Assembly (NCBI RefSeq): GCF_018860365.1
Contig: NZ_JAHKPO010000016.1
Span: 274-64,273 of the forward strand
Length of the DNA: 64,000 nucleotides
Reading direction: 5' to 3'
Origin: Arenibacter algicola
GTDB lineage: Bacteria; Bacteroidota; Bacteroidia; Flavobacteriales; Flavobacteriaceae
Positions within the stretch are counted from its first letter, which is position 1, and each line of letters starts with the position of its first letter. This document shows, piece by piece, positions 53,282-62,519 of the stretch. The notes below the pieces were generated by a model. That model was not told the DNA's origin. It saw only the letters and a list, made by a program, of their open reading frames with translations, and made no database searches. Position numbers and translations under genes: made by a program.

Positions 53282-55279
53282 TTATTTTTCTGTTTCCGAT
53301 TTTGGAAGATCCTTATTGGCTTTTTCTTCTTTTTCTGCTGCTTCCTCAGCTTCCAGTCTTATATCTTTTTCAAAAGGGCGCTTACCAAAAATCTTTTCCA
53401 AATCGTCCTTAAATATAACTTCTTTTTCCAATAAACGTTGCGCTAATTCGGTAAGTTTATCTTTGTTGTTGGACAATAATTCAACAGCTCTTTTATACTG
53501 CTCCTCAATAAGCTTGGAAATCTCCTTGTCTATGGTCAATGCAGTCTGTTCGCTATAGGGTTTGGAGAAACCATATTCATTTTGGCCAGATGAGTCGTAA
53601 TAGGTAATATTGCCGATCTCTTCGTTTAATCCATAAATGGTTACCATGGCCCTGGCCTGTTTTGTCACCTTCTCCAAATCGCTAAGTGCACCCGTTGAGA
53701 TCTTGTTGAAGATTACTTTTTCGGCAGCCCTACCACCCAAGGTAGCACACATTTCATCTTTCATTTGTTCCGGGCGAACAATTAAGCGTTCTTCCGGTAA
53801 ATACCAAGCTGCACCTAAAGATTGTCCTCTGGGCACTATAGTTACTTTTACCAAGGGTGCTGCGTGTTCCAACATCCAACTTACTGTGGCATGTCCGGCT
53901 TCGTGATACGCAATAGTTTCCTTTTCCCCAGGAGTAATTATTTTGTTTTTTTTCTCCAGACCCCCAACAATTCTGTCTACAGCATCCAAGAAGTCCTGTT
54001 TGGTGACAGCTTTTTTCTCTTTACGTGCTGCGATCAATGCCGCTTCGTTACATACATTGGCAATATCGGCACCGGAAAAACCAGGAGTTTGTTTGGCCAG
54101 AAAATCCAAATCCAATGTTTCGGCCGTTTTTATAGGTCTTAAGTGTACTTCGAAAATTTCTTTCCTCTCCCTAATGTCCGGAAGGTCTACGTATATCTGT
54201 CTATCAAATCGGCCCGCTCTCATTAATGCCTTGTCCAAAACATCTGCACGGTTGGTCGCTGCCAAAACAATAACGTTGGTGTTGGTACCAAAACCATCCA
54301 TTTCGGTCAATAACTGGTTCAAGGTATTTTCCCTTTCGTCATTGGAACCTGTGAAATTATTCTTGCCTCTGGCCCTACCAATGGCATCGATCTCATCAAT
54401 AAAAATAATGGCAGGTGATTTATCCTTGGCTTGTTTAAACAAGTCTCTTACCCTAGAGGCACCCACCCCTACGAACATCTCTACGAAATCTGAACCTGAA
54501 AGCGAAAAGAAAGGAACTTTGGCTTCTCCTGCAACAGCTTTGGCCAATAAGGTTTTACCTGTTCCTGGAGGTCCTACCAATAGGGCTCCTTTGGGAATTT
54601 TACCCCCTAAAGAGGTATATTTGTCCGGATTTCTTAAGAATTCCACAATCTCCTCTACTTCTTCCTTGGCGCCTTCCAATCCCGCAACGTCCTTGAACGA
54701 GGTTCTTGTATCTGTTTTTTCGTCGAACAATTTGGCCTTGGATTTTCCAATGTTGAAAATCTGACCTCCAGCTCCACCACCGGCTCCACCTGACATACGG
54801 CGCATTAAATAGATCCAAATACCTATGATCAGCACAAATGGCAGCAAGGTTAAAAGGAGTTCGGTAAGTACATTCGATTCTTGGTCGTATGTAAGCTCCG
54901 TTTCTAAATTGTTTTCCTTTTTAATGTCATTGATCTCATTTTCAAAGTTCTGCTGATCCCCATAGTTTACTACATACTGGGGCGTAGCAGTGGCTGTCAA
55001 GGAAAAGGGCTGATCGGATACATCCTTGTGAACCTCCTTTTTTAAGGCCTCTTCCGTAAGGAAGATTTTAGCTTGTCTAGTATTGGTAATAACCAATATT
55101 TTTCTGATATCCCCATTTCTAAGATACTCCTGAAGTTCGGAGGTACTTGCTTTTTTTGTGTTCGCGAAGTTTCCGCTGCCGAAAAATTGAAAACCAATTA
55201 ATAATATTGCTATTACGCCATATATCCACCAAGTATTGAATTTGGGTTTTTTGGGACCTGTATTATTTTCTTTTGCCAT
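53282..55279 (-). CDS. ftsH: ATP-dependent zinc metalloprotease FtsH
   Basis: This 665-residue membrane AAA+ protease has TM helices at about 20-34 and 141-160. Walker A GPPGTGKT is at 236-243, Walker B IIFIDE at 291-296, the second region of homology (TNRADVLDKALMRAGRFDR) at about 342-360, and the zinc site HEAGH at 459-463. The M41 domain follows, then a charged tail. It degrades membrane and some soluble proteins. It is second gene of the rsfS operon, 9 bp after rsfS and 61 bp before the LUD gene. Confidence 0.97.
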   Translation of the reverse strand: MAKENNTGPKKPKFNTWWIYGVIAILLIGFQFFGSGNFANTKKASTSELQEYLRNGDIRKILVITNTRQAKIFLTEEALKKEVHKDVSDQPFSLTATATPQYVVNYGDQQNFENEINDIKKENNLETELTYDQESNVLTELLLTLLPFVLIIGIWIYLMRRMSGGAGGGAGGQIFNIGKSKAKLFDEKTDTRTSFKDVAGLEGAKEEVEEIVEFLRNPDKYTSLGGKIPKGALLVGPPGTGKTLLAKAVAGEAKVPFFSLSGSDFVEMFVGVGASRVRDLFKQAKDKSPAIIFIDEIDAIGRARGKNNFTGSNDERENTLNQLLTEMDGFGTNTNVIVLAATNRADVLDKALMRAGRFDRQIYVDLPDIRERKEIFEVHLRPIKTAETLDLDFLAKQTPGFSGADIANVCNEAALIAARKEKKAVTKQDFLDAVDRIVGGLEKKNKIITPGEKETIAYHEAGHATVSWMLEHAAPLVKVTIVPRGQSLGAAWYLPEERLIVRPEQMKDEMCATLGGRAAEKVIFNKISTGALSDLEKVTKQARAMVTIYGLNEEIGNITYYDSSGQNEYGFSKPYSEQTALTIDKEISKLIEEQYKRAVELLSNNKDKLTELAQRLLEKEVIFKDDLEKIFGKRPFEKDIRLEAEEAAEKEEKANKDLPKSETEK

Positions 55280-55288
55280 TATTTTTTT

Positions 55289-55666
55289 TTACTGATTGAA
55301 GCTACTTTCAACTGAGGTTACTTTGGCGTCTCCCCAAAGTCCTTCTATATCATAATATTCTCTAACTTGTTTTTGAAATACATGTACTACTACGTTTACG
55401 TAGTCCATTAAAACCCATTCCGCATTGTCTGAACCTTCTACATGCCAAGGTTTGTCTTGAATTGCTTTACTGACAGTTTTTTGGATGGAGCCTACTATGG
55501 CATTTACATGTGTGTTGGAAGTACCATTACAAATAATAAAGTAGTCACAAACAGTATTCTCAATATCTCTAAGATCAAGTAAATTTATATCATGTCCTTT
55601 AACCTCTTCTATTCCACTTAAAATTAAGGCAATTAACTCATCTGCGCTACTTTTCCTTTTCTGCAT
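55289..55666 (-). CDS. rsfS: Ribosomal silencing factor RsfS
   Basis: This 125-residue protein has the RsfS/Iojap fold: VCDYFIICNGTSNTHVNAIVGSI near 48-70, PWHVEGSDNAEWVLMDYVNVVVHVF near 88-112 and REYYDIEGLWGDAK at the end. It binds ribosomal protein uL14 and blocks 30S-50S joining when nutrients are short. First gene of the rsfS-ftsH-LUD-cdsA-psd-ACBP run; a -7-like CAAAGTTA (TAACTTTG on the minus strand) sits at 55687-55694. Confidence 0.93.
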   Translation of the reverse strand: MQKRKSSADELIALILSGIEEVKGHDINLLDLRDIENTVCDYFIICNGTSNTHVNAIVGSIQKTVSKAIQDKPWHVEGSDNAEWVLMDYVNVVVHVFQKQVREYYDIEGLWGDAKVTSVESSFNQ

Positions 55667-55686
55667 TCAAAAATTTTAAATTTTTA

Positions 55687-55694
55687 CAAAGTTA
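55687..55694 (-). promoter_or_regulatory. Candidate -7 element TAACTTTG of the rsfS operon
   Basis: TAnnTTTG match on the minus strand, 20 bp before the rsfS ATG; the -33 box is not evident in the T/A-rich run further up. Confidence 0.4.
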
Positions 55695-55759
55695 TTATTT
55701 TTTTGTTTTTTTAACTATTGTTTTTAACAATACATTATATAATAATCATAAGATTGTAA

Positions 55760-56491
55760 ATGCAATTAATCAAACTTAGTGCCACGGACTCCACAAACGC
55801 CTATTTAAAGGATTTGTTGTTCCATAATAAGATAGAGGATTTTACGGTGGTAATGGCCCATACCCAATTGAAGGGACGTGGGCAAATGGGGACAAGTTGG
55901 CTCTCGGAACCTGGTAAAAACCTGACCTTTAGTGTTTTAGTGAGGTCTTTAAACAGTCCTGTCTCCGAACAGTTTCTTTTGAATATTTATGTTTCTTTGG
56001 CAATTTATGACACTCTAACCCAACTTCAAGTACCGGATTTAAAGATTAAATGGCCTAACGACATTATGTCAGGACATTCCAAAATTTGTGGAATTCTTAT
56101 TGAAAATATTTTATCCGGACAACATATTCAAGCCTCCATTGTCGGAATTGGATTAAATGTAAATCAATTAAGCTTCAATAGCCTGCCCAATGTGTCCTCC
56201 TTAAAGCTACTTTTGGGAAGATCATTGGATCTTGATGAGCTATTGTTGAATATTGTTGAAAATTTAAAAAAGTTGATTGCGCAGTACGGAAAAATGGATA
56301 GGGGAAATCTTTTTGAGCGTTACGAGACTACACTTTTTAGAAAAGATAAGCCGTCAACCTTTAAAAATCAGGACGACGAAATGTTTATGGGTTTTATAAA
56401 GGGCGTTTCCGATGCGGGAAAACTAAAGATTTTAATGGAGGACAACATACTGAAAGAATTCAACCTAAAAGAGGTGAAGCTACTGTATTGA
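55760..56491 (+). CDS. birA: Biotin-[acetyl-CoA-carboxylase] ligase (no DNA-binding domain)
   Basis: This 243-residue protein has the ligase motif GRGQMGTSWLS near 38-48, KIKWPNDIM near 94-102 and KICGILIEN near 107-115. It starts directly with the ligase domain (SATDSTNAYLKDL), so it lacks the N-terminal helix-turn-helix of E. coli BirA and is a class I enzyme without repressor role. It attaches biotin to carboxylase carrier proteins. Divergent from rsfS across a 93-bp gap. Confidence 0.93.
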   Translation: MQLIKLSATDSTNAYLKDLLFHNKIEDFTVVMAHTQLKGRGQMGTSWLSEPGKNLTFSVLVRSLNSPVSEQFLLNIYVSLAIYDTLTQLQVPDLKIKWPNDIMSGHSKICGILIENILSGQHIQASIVGIGLNVNQLSFNSLPNVSSLKLLLGRSLDLDELLLNIVENLKKLIAQYGKMDRGNLFERYETTLFRKDKPSTFKNQDDEMFMGFIKGVSDAGKLKILMEDNILKEFNLKEVKLLY

Positions 56492-56520
56492 GCCTTATGT
56501 CCTAAAATAAGTACCTGAAC

Positions 56521-56913
56521 TTATATTTTGGAAAGGTTCTCGGATAGTGTCCCTATAAAATTATTGATAGGTGATTTTATCATCATGGCCATCATAGCAT
56601 TGAATTCCCCTTCAAAACTTAGGGTTACCTCACTTTCATTCTCATTTAGTGTTGCAATATCGGCAGTCAGGGTAAAGGGCAATTTGTCACTAGCTGCACC
56701 AAAAATCACTTGTGAATGAGGTGTTTGCTGTTTTTTTTGCAATACAATTTCCGGCATTCCTTTAAGAGCAAATAAAAATCTATTTTCATTTATAAGCTCG
56801 AACTTACTAATATTTTCGGGCATTAAGGTCTGAAAATTCTTCACATCGTTCAGAAAATCAAAAACTTCCTTACTGCTTTTATTTACTTTTTTCTTGGGTG
56901 TTTCTAAATACAT
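56521..56913 (-). CDS. SRPBCC-like ligand-binding protein
   Basis: This 130-residue protein has a START/SRPBCC-like fold: VNKSSKEVFDFLNDVKNFQTLMPENI at the N-terminus, ALKGMPEIVL, EVTLSFEGEFNAMMAMMI and a closing helix. No catalytic residues are evident; such proteins bind hydrophobic ligands or act as cyclase-like or chaperone-like factors. It follows pyrE by 3 bp on the same strand, a pairing that recurs in Flavobacteriia. The function is unknown. Confidence 0.85.
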   Translation of the reverse strand: MYLETPKKKVNKSSKEVFDFLNDVKNFQTLMPENISKFELINENRFLFALKGMPEIVLQKKQQTPHSQVIFGAASDKLPFTLTADIATLNENESEVTLSFEGEFNAMMAMMIKSPINNFIGTLSENLSKI

Positions 56914-56916
56914 AAT

Positions 56917-57558
56917 CTAAGATTGCCAGGTAGAGGGGCTGCTTTTCCACTCTAGTAAAGTTTTTAATTGATTTTCTTTTATATAATTGGTATCCGAGGC
57001 CTGTTGAATTAAATAATCGTAATTGCTCAAAGTATGTAGATCCAAGCCGTATTTCTTAAAGTTTTCATTGGCTACATCAAATCCATAGGTAAAAATGGCC
57101 AGCATTCCCTTTACATTTGCGCCATTGCTTTTTAAAGCGTCCACTGCATTTAGGCTGCTTTTTCCGGTGCTTATAAGGTCTTCAATAACAACTACACTCT
57201 GATTGGCCTCCAAACGACCTTCTATTTGGTTTTGGCGACCGTGGGATTTGGCTTCGGGCCGTACATAAATAAAAGGAAGTCCCAAATACTCGGCTACCAG
57301 CATCCCTATACCTATGGCCCCTGTGGCCACTCCGGCTATCACATCCGGCTTCCCGTACAGGCTTTCTACTTGCTTTCCCATTTGTTCCCGAACATAATTT
57401 CTAATGCTTGGGTACGAGAGGATTATCCTATTATCGCAATAAATTGGAGATTTCCAACCTGAAGCCCATGTAAAAGGATTTTCAGGTTTCAACTTAATTG
57501 CATTAATTTGCAGCAGAAGCTCTGCAGTTTTTTTGGCAGTGTCTTTGTCTAAAACCAT
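56917..57558 (-). CDS. pyrE: Orotate phosphoribosyltransferase
   Basis: This 213-residue protein starts at the ATG at 57558 (MVLDKDTAKKTAE); the longer frame up to 57693 would run back into the divergent NUDIX gene. PRPP-binding motif VVVIEDLISTGKSS is near 122-135, with GVATGAIGIGM and VRPEAKSHG. It makes orotidine-5'-phosphate in pyrimidine synthesis. Its start codon lies a few bases from the NUDIX start on the other strand. A TACATTTG (-7 type) at 57570-57563 probably drives it. Confidence 0.95.
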   Translation of the reverse strand: MVLDKDTAKKTAELLLQINAIKLKPENPFTWASGWKSPIYCDNRIILSYPSIRNYVREQMGKQVESLYGKPDVIAGVATGAIGIGMLVAEYLGLPFIYVRPEAKSHGRQNQIEGRLEANQSVVVIEDLISTGKSSLNAVDALKSNGANVKGMLAIFTYGFDVANENFKKYGLDLHTLSNYDYLIQQASDTNYIKENQLKTLLEWKSSPSTWQS

Positions 57559-57562
57559 GACG

Positions 57563-57570
57563 CAAATGTA
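57563..57570 (-). promoter_or_regulatory. Candidate -7 element TACATTTG of pyrE
   Basis: CAAATGTA on the plus strand, 4 bp upstream of the pyrE ATG and overlapping the NUDIX start codon region; implies a very short leader. Confidence 0.4.
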
Positions 57571-58153
57571 TAAAGTTTTTGTTAATGAGTCACCTCTGAT
57601 TTTAACAAATAAATTATCAGATACGGCAAATAATAAATATTTTTTGTTGAACGGGTCTGCTATTAATGAGGCAATAGACTCCTTGGCTAGCAAAAAACTT
57701 AATGAAGCTTTTATTTATCACCCTAATAATGAGGAGATATTAAAGAAATTTTCGAAGAAAATACCGTTGGTGGTCGCAGCTGGTGGTGTGGTAACCAACA
57801 AGGAGGGGAAAGTACTTTTTATTTACAGAAACGATAAATGGGACCTTCCAAAGGGGAAGTTGGACAAGGGTGAGACCATTGAGGAATGTGCATTGCGCGA
57901 AGTAGAGGAGGAGACAGGGGTAAAGGGGTTGAAAATCGAGAATTTTCTGAGGACCACCTATCACCTTTTTAAGAGGAATGGATCCTACAAATTAAAGGAA
58001 GTGCATTGGTTTGCCATGAAGACCAATTATAAAGGAATTTTGGTGGGCGAAGCCTCTGAGGGAATAGAAAAAGTAAAATGGAAAGGCCCTGATAAAATTA
58101 AAAAAGCATTGGAAAATTCTTATGCCAACATTAGAATTCTGTTTGAAGATTAA
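57566..58153 (+). CDS. NUDIX hydrolase
   Basis: This 195-residue protein starts at ATG 57566 (MYKVFVNESPL); ATG 57557 is an alternative. The NUDIX box GKLDKGETIEECALREVEEETGV fits GX5EX7REUXEEXGU. The N-terminal part (about 1-62) is a separate beta-alpha module, as in a family of Bacteroidota NUDIX proteins next to pyrE. The substrate (a nucleotide or nucleoside diphosphate derivative) is not predictable; the neighbour pyrE suggests nucleotide housekeeping. The end is 4 bp from the convergent peptidase gene. Confidence 0.92.
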   Translation: MYKVFVNESPLILTNKLSDTANNKYFLLNGSAINEAIDSLASKKLNEAFIYHPNNEEILKKFSKKIPLVVAAGGVVTNKEGKVLFIYRNDKWDLPKGKLDKGETIEECALREVEEETGVKGLKIENFLRTTYHLFKRNGSYKLKEVHWFAMKTNYKGILVGEASEGIEKVKWKGPDKIKKALENSYANIRILFED

Positions 58154-58157
58154 CGGA

Positions 58158-59903
58158 TTATTCCTTTAGAATTCGATAAATGGGATATTGATTATGTTCC
58201 GGTTCATAGTATTTGGACCTTTTGTATATCCAATCCAATTGAGCATACCAGTCACCGGAAAAAGTACTGTCGATTTCCTTTTTTAGATTAAATTGGGTTT
58301 TCATTTCTTGGTTCTCTTGAAGGATCTCCAAGGCAATATCTTCGAACACATAAGGAGAAAAACCTTCCTTTTGTTGTAAAATAGCATCAAAGAAATTCCA
58401 ATTAAAGAAAGAATCCGTAGCCTCCGGCTCCAGGGTCTCCAATAAATAGCGCAAGCCTTTCTGATTGGTTGGGACCAAGATGTCCCCGGCCGTAAAATTA
58501 ACTTTTTGGTTGCTGCGCAGCACTTTGGTATTGTAATGTGGGTAGTGCCCCTCATATGAATTTTCAGCAGTACTGTAGCTGTCAATTTTATATGACTCTA
58601 CCAATATGGAGGTATCTTGTTTTAAGGTCTTAAAGCTTATTTGGTTTACCGTTAATAGATCTATAATTTTGTCCCATCCTTTCTTTATAACATATGCCTT
58701 GGGAATTTCCACCTCATGGGTCGGATGATAAAAGTTTTGGTATTCAACATCTTTTACAAAAGGTCTATTTCTATCGTATTTAAGCCTTGGCAGGCCAGTT
58801 ATTTCACTGTTAAATTCATCGGCTTCATATCCCTTGAATTCCAGGGTGGTACTTTTGGTAGTATCGATGGCCCATTGCAACGGGTAGTTTTGTTTCTCTA
58901 GATATACTTCAAAAGCATTTTCCCTTAAGTTTTTAATTTTCTTGTAATCTTTCTCCGAAATTTCCAAGATTTTTGTCATTAATGCATAGACGCCCTCTAC
59001 TCTTTGTTTGTATGGTTTAAGCATATGTGTTTCAACCATTAGGCCCAAGGTGTTCCAAAGAGTGGTATAGCCTGTAGAATATCTGGGATAATCCATAAAT
59101 TGGGAAAAGCCTTTTTCAGGTACTTGGTTAAAAACATTTACATAGGGCGTAATGTCCCAATCCGCCTCCGCAAGCGAATTTTCAAGTGTGGGCACCATCT
59201 CTTCATGAAGGTAATTGCCCAATTCACCTCCCAATTTATTATGTTGGGTAAATAGGTGGGTAAGTGTGTATTGATAGTCCGCCCCATTGCTAACATGGTT
59301 GTCTATAAATATATCCGGTTTTATTAAATGAAAAATTTTGGCAAAAGTGTGGGCGTTTTTAGAATCTACTTTAATAAAATCGCGATTAAGGTCGTAATTT
59401 TTTGCGTTGCCTCTAAAACCATGGGATTTAGGGCCGTTTTGATTTACCCTGGATGTAGAATTCCTGTTTAAGGCGCCACCAACATTGTATACGGGTATGG
59501 TGACCACCACTGTATTCTCGGGAGCATCCATATTTTTTAGTGCCAAATCCCTGAATAATAGCATTGTTGCATCTATACCATCGCTTTCTCCCGGATGTAT
59601 GCCATTATTTATAAATAGGATACTCTTATCCCGCCCTATTTTTTGAAAATTAAAATCGGCATCCGGGTTGTAAGTTACCACATGCAAAGGATTGCCGCTG
59701 TCGGTAGTGCCAATGATCTGTATGTTTATTTCGGGGAACTCCTTGGCAAGTTGAATATAGAAGTCTATGATTTGAAGATAAGTAGCCGTTTCTTCTCCGT
59801 TACTGCGCTCAAAAACAGTTTTAATATTTTCAATTTTTCTTTCTTTTTTGGTCTCGCAAGAAATAAGACAAAGCAGTAAAAAAAGTCTTACCAGAAGTTT
59901 CAT
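58158..59903 (-). CDS. M14-family zinc carboxypeptidase lipoprotein
   Basis: This 581-residue protein has a lipobox (LCLISC, Cys16). The M14 zinc ligands are visible: His103 and Glu106 in GIHPGESDG, and His203 in IDNHVSNG. A KNYDLNRDF region near 169-177 adds the Asn-Arg substrate pair. The catalytic glutamate is in the region around 300, but I cannot assign it firmly. It is a surface- or periplasm-facing peptidase of the Bacteroidota M14 type. Long C-terminal extension (about 350-581) without a recognisable domain. Confidence 0.9.
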   Translation of the reverse strand: MKLLVRLFLLLCLISCETKKERKIENIKTVFERSNGEETATYLQIIDFYIQLAKEFPEINIQIIGTTDSGNPLHVVTYNPDADFNFQKIGRDKSILFINNGIHPGESDGIDATMLLFRDLALKNMDAPENTVVVTIPVYNVGGALNRNSTSRVNQNGPKSHGFRGNAKNYDLNRDFIKVDSKNAHTFAKIFHLIKPDIFIDNHVSNGADYQYTLTHLFTQHNKLGGELGNYLHEEMVPTLENSLAEADWDITPYVNVFNQVPEKGFSQFMDYPRYSTGYTTLWNTLGLMVETHMLKPYKQRVEGVYALMTKILEISEKDYKKIKNLRENAFEVYLEKQNYPLQWAIDTTKSTTLEFKGYEADEFNSEITGLPRLKYDRNRPFVKDVEYQNFYHPTHEVEIPKAYVIKKGWDKIIDLLTVNQISFKTLKQDTSILVESYKIDSYSTAENSYEGHYPHYNTKVLRSNQKVNFTAGDILVPTNQKGLRYLLETLEPEATDSFFNWNFFDAILQQKEGFSPYVFEDIALEILQENQEMKTQFNLKKEIDSTFSGDWYAQLDWIYKRSKYYEPEHNQYPIYRILKE

Positions 59904-60044
59904 GCTACGTTATAATTTGTTTAAAACTCAAAAAAAAAGACTTTGAAGTTCAATTGAAAAATTAGGTAATTGATGGATTTTAATCTTTAATAAAAGAAGT
60001 CCAAAATAATCTTCAAGAATTCAAAGTTAGCTAAAACTTGGGTA

Positions 60045-60455
60045 TTAATCGGAAATGGTAGCGGTAATTTTTTCTATTTCAGACCTTCGGATAGGTTTAC
60101 TATTGTAAATAACGTTGTGGTGTGTCAAGGACCTAAAATTTTCGGCCTTGTCCATGTCAAATTGGTCAATGGAGGAGGTTACAATATTTATATTGACCTT
60201 TTTGTTTATGGGTAATTTTATGAACTCTTCCAGGAATTCCCAGCCATCCATTATTGGCATGTTGATGTCCAAAAAAATTAAATCGGGCAGTTCCGATTTT
60301 TCGATAATCATTTCCTTTATACAATCAATTGCGACTTGTCCATTTTTGAATTCAAAAATATCCTTACAAGTAGCAACAGAATTTAATATTTTTTTAATTC
60401 CGTAGATTGTTATGGTGTCATCATCGACAATGAAAATTGAATTAATTTTTGTCAT
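60045..60455 (-). CDS. CheY-like response regulator
   Basis: This 136-residue protein starts at the ATG at 60455 (MTKINSIFIVDDDT), overlapping the histidine kinase stop by 14 bp. It is a stand-alone receiver: acidic pair in FIVDDDTI, phospho-acceptor in DLIFLDINMP, switch residues VTSS and Lys in NSKPI. It carries no output domain. It is coupled to the PAS kinase and probably accepts its phosphate or passes it on. Confidence 0.93.
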   Translation of the reverse strand: MTKINSIFIVDDDTITIYGIKKILNSVATCKDIFEFKNGQVAIDCIKEMIIEKSELPDLIFLDINMPIMDGWEFLEEFIKLPINKKVNINIVTSSIDQFDMDKAENFRSLTHHNVIYNSKPIRRSEIEKITATISD

Positions 60456-62301
60456 TAAAATATAAATTAAAAGTGCTTCCAACACCTACTTGGCTCGTGG
60501 CACTAATTTTACCATGCATCGCTTCAATTTGATTTTTTGTAATGTAAAGTCCCAAACCTTTTGCGTCCGAATTGCCGTGAAAGGTTTTGTACATTCCAAA
60601 TAACTTGCTCCCGTATTTTTTTAAATCCAGCCCAATACCGTTGTCTTCAATACTTATGACCGTATAATTTTGAACATAATTAACGCTTAACTTAATTATT
60701 GGGTCAACATTTGGTTTTTTATATTTCAGGGCATTGGTAATAATATTTGTCAAAATGTTTTTTAAGTAAGAGGGTACTACGCTTATGTTTACATCATCTG
60801 ATACTTCACTTATTACAGTGGCTTTGGCCTTGTTTAGCTGATTATTGACTTGTTTAAGTACAGTGTTTAACTTTTTATTGAAGTTGACCTCTTTCTTAAT
60901 TATGTTGGACTCGGTATTAATGGCAACAATATCATTTAAATTATGAAGAGTTTCCATTAGGTTTTTGGAGGAGTCCGTAAGCATCTCCATAATTTTATGT
61001 CTTTCCTTTTCATCATCCTCGTGGCCCAAGAAATCCAATAGCATAGCAAAATTGGCAGAATGGGATCTTAAATTGTGCGAAACAATATGGGCAAAATTAA
61101 TTAGCTTTTTATTTTGGGAAGAGGTTACGGATATTAGGCTTTTGAGTTCTTTCTGTTTTTGTTTTTGTTCTGAAATATCCATGCTGATCCCTACAAGTCC
61201 GGTAACTTCGCCATTTTCCCCTATTAATGGAATTTTGGAAGATAGAAAGGTAATAACGGAACCATCAGGGCCGGTACGTGTTAATTCCTTGTTCAACATA
61301 GGAATTTGCGAAATCATGACTTCAATGTCCTCATCCCTGAATTTTTGAGCCGTAGCCCTGTCGTACAGGTCAAAATCATCCTTCCCGATAATATCGCTCT
61401 CATTTTCAATTCCAAGAAATTGCAGTTCAGATTTATTTGCCAGTAACTTTTTTGATTGGGTATCCTTAATATAAATCTGTAATGGTAGATTGTTTATTAG
61501 TGTTTTTAATAAATGTTCATTGTCTTTGGTTTTTTGTTCTTTCTGTACAAAATCCGTTATGTCCTGAACAATTCCTATGAGTCCCACGTATTCGCCATTC
61601 TTATATAATGGCTTTCCGGAAACATTCACCCACTTTTCATTTCCTTTAGCGGTAATGATCTGCAATTTTTCGTTCCAAGGGGATTTTTTCTGGTTGGCAG
61701 AATAGATGGCCATGGAAATGGTGTTCCTGCTATAGCCGGTCTTATAAAAATTTACAGAGTTGTCTATATTGATTTCAAAATCATCATCGACCTCGAAAAT
61801 ACGTCTTATCATTTCACAGCATGTAAACTTATCCTTAGATTTTTGGTATTCCCAATTACCTATTTTTCCATGCTCTCCTGTCTCCTTTTGCAGGAATTCC
61901 AGTTTCTCTATTCTTAATTCGTTCTTAACCTTATCCGTAACATCTATGGTTTGCACGATTGCGCCAATTATGTTTTCCTGTTCATCGTACCAAGGAATAT
62001 TTGTCCATTCGAACCACTTTTCTTTAGAGCTATTATCTAGATAGGCCTCTATATCCGACTCTGGAAATTTCCCATCGAAACATGCCAACAAATTATTGGA
62101 CCATTTCTTGCTCGTATTTCCGAACAGTTCATAAATGGATTTTCCAATATAGTCCTTGCCTTGGAATCCAAATTCTTCGGCCCATTTATCCGACGCGAGT
62201 ACAACCTTAAACTCCCTATTAATAAAGGCAGTTGGTTTTGGCAACTGTTTTATTAGGAATTGGTTTGATACGATGGGGGTATTCATAATCATCTGTCGCA
62301 T
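60442..62301 (-). CDS. Multi-PAS sensor histidine kinase
   Basis: This 619-residue protein is without membrane helices, so it is cytoplasmic. Three PAS domains run from about 15-135, 145-260 and 270-385. The dimerisation helix has the phospho-acceptor His in HIVSHNLRSHSANF near 410, followed by HATPase (NIITNALKYK, EDNGIGLDLKK, GLGLYITKNQIEAMHG). ATG 62301 is used, with ATG 62292 and 62286 as alternatives. The start of its response regulator overlaps its end. The signal is not known. Confidence 0.9.
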   Translation of the reverse strand: MRQMIMNTPIVSNQFLIKQLPKPTAFINREFKVVLASDKWAEEFGFQGKDYIGKSIYELFGNTSKKWSNNLLACFDGKFPESDIEAYLDNSSKEKWFEWTNIPWYDEQENIIGAIVQTIDVTDKVKNELRIEKLEFLQKETGEHGKIGNWEYQKSKDKFTCCEMIRRIFEVDDDFEINIDNSVNFYKTGYSRNTISMAIYSANQKKSPWNEKLQIITAKGNEKWVNVSGKPLYKNGEYVGLIGIVQDITDFVQKEQKTKDNEHLLKTLINNLPLQIYIKDTQSKKLLANKSELQFLGIENESDIIGKDDFDLYDRATAQKFRDEDIEVMISQIPMLNKELTRTGPDGSVITFLSSKIPLIGENGEVTGLVGISMDISEQKQKQKELKSLISVTSSQNKKLINFAHIVSHNLRSHSANFAMLLDFLGHEDDEKERHKIMEMLTDSSKNLMETLHNLNDIVAINTESNIIKKEVNFNKKLNTVLKQVNNQLNKAKATVISEVSDDVNISVVPSYLKNILTNIITNALKYKKPNVDPIIKLSVNYVQNYTVISIEDNGIGLDLKKYGSKLFGMYKTFHGNSDAKGLGLYITKNQIEAMHGKISATSQVGVGSTFNLYFNDKN

Positions 62302-62519
62302 TTTCCTACAATAGTAGTCCGATTATTTAATACAGCGAATAGATTGTTGTGAATTGGACGAAATTAGTTGTGTAACGGTAATATGAAGAAATTTATAGCC
62401 ATTTTCCATTGTTTTCAGTTCCGTGGGAATCTGGAAAATGTAGTCTTCTCACGGTAATAGTCAAATGACTACGCCGAATATGCATTGGGTTCCTTGAAGG
62501 ATTAATACAAGGGTTTATT

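Noticed and set aside
60442..62301. Hybrid kinase fusion with the response regulator
   Set aside because: The kinase frame ends at 60442 and the receiver starts in a different frame at 60455, so they are two proteins with a 14-bp gene overlap.
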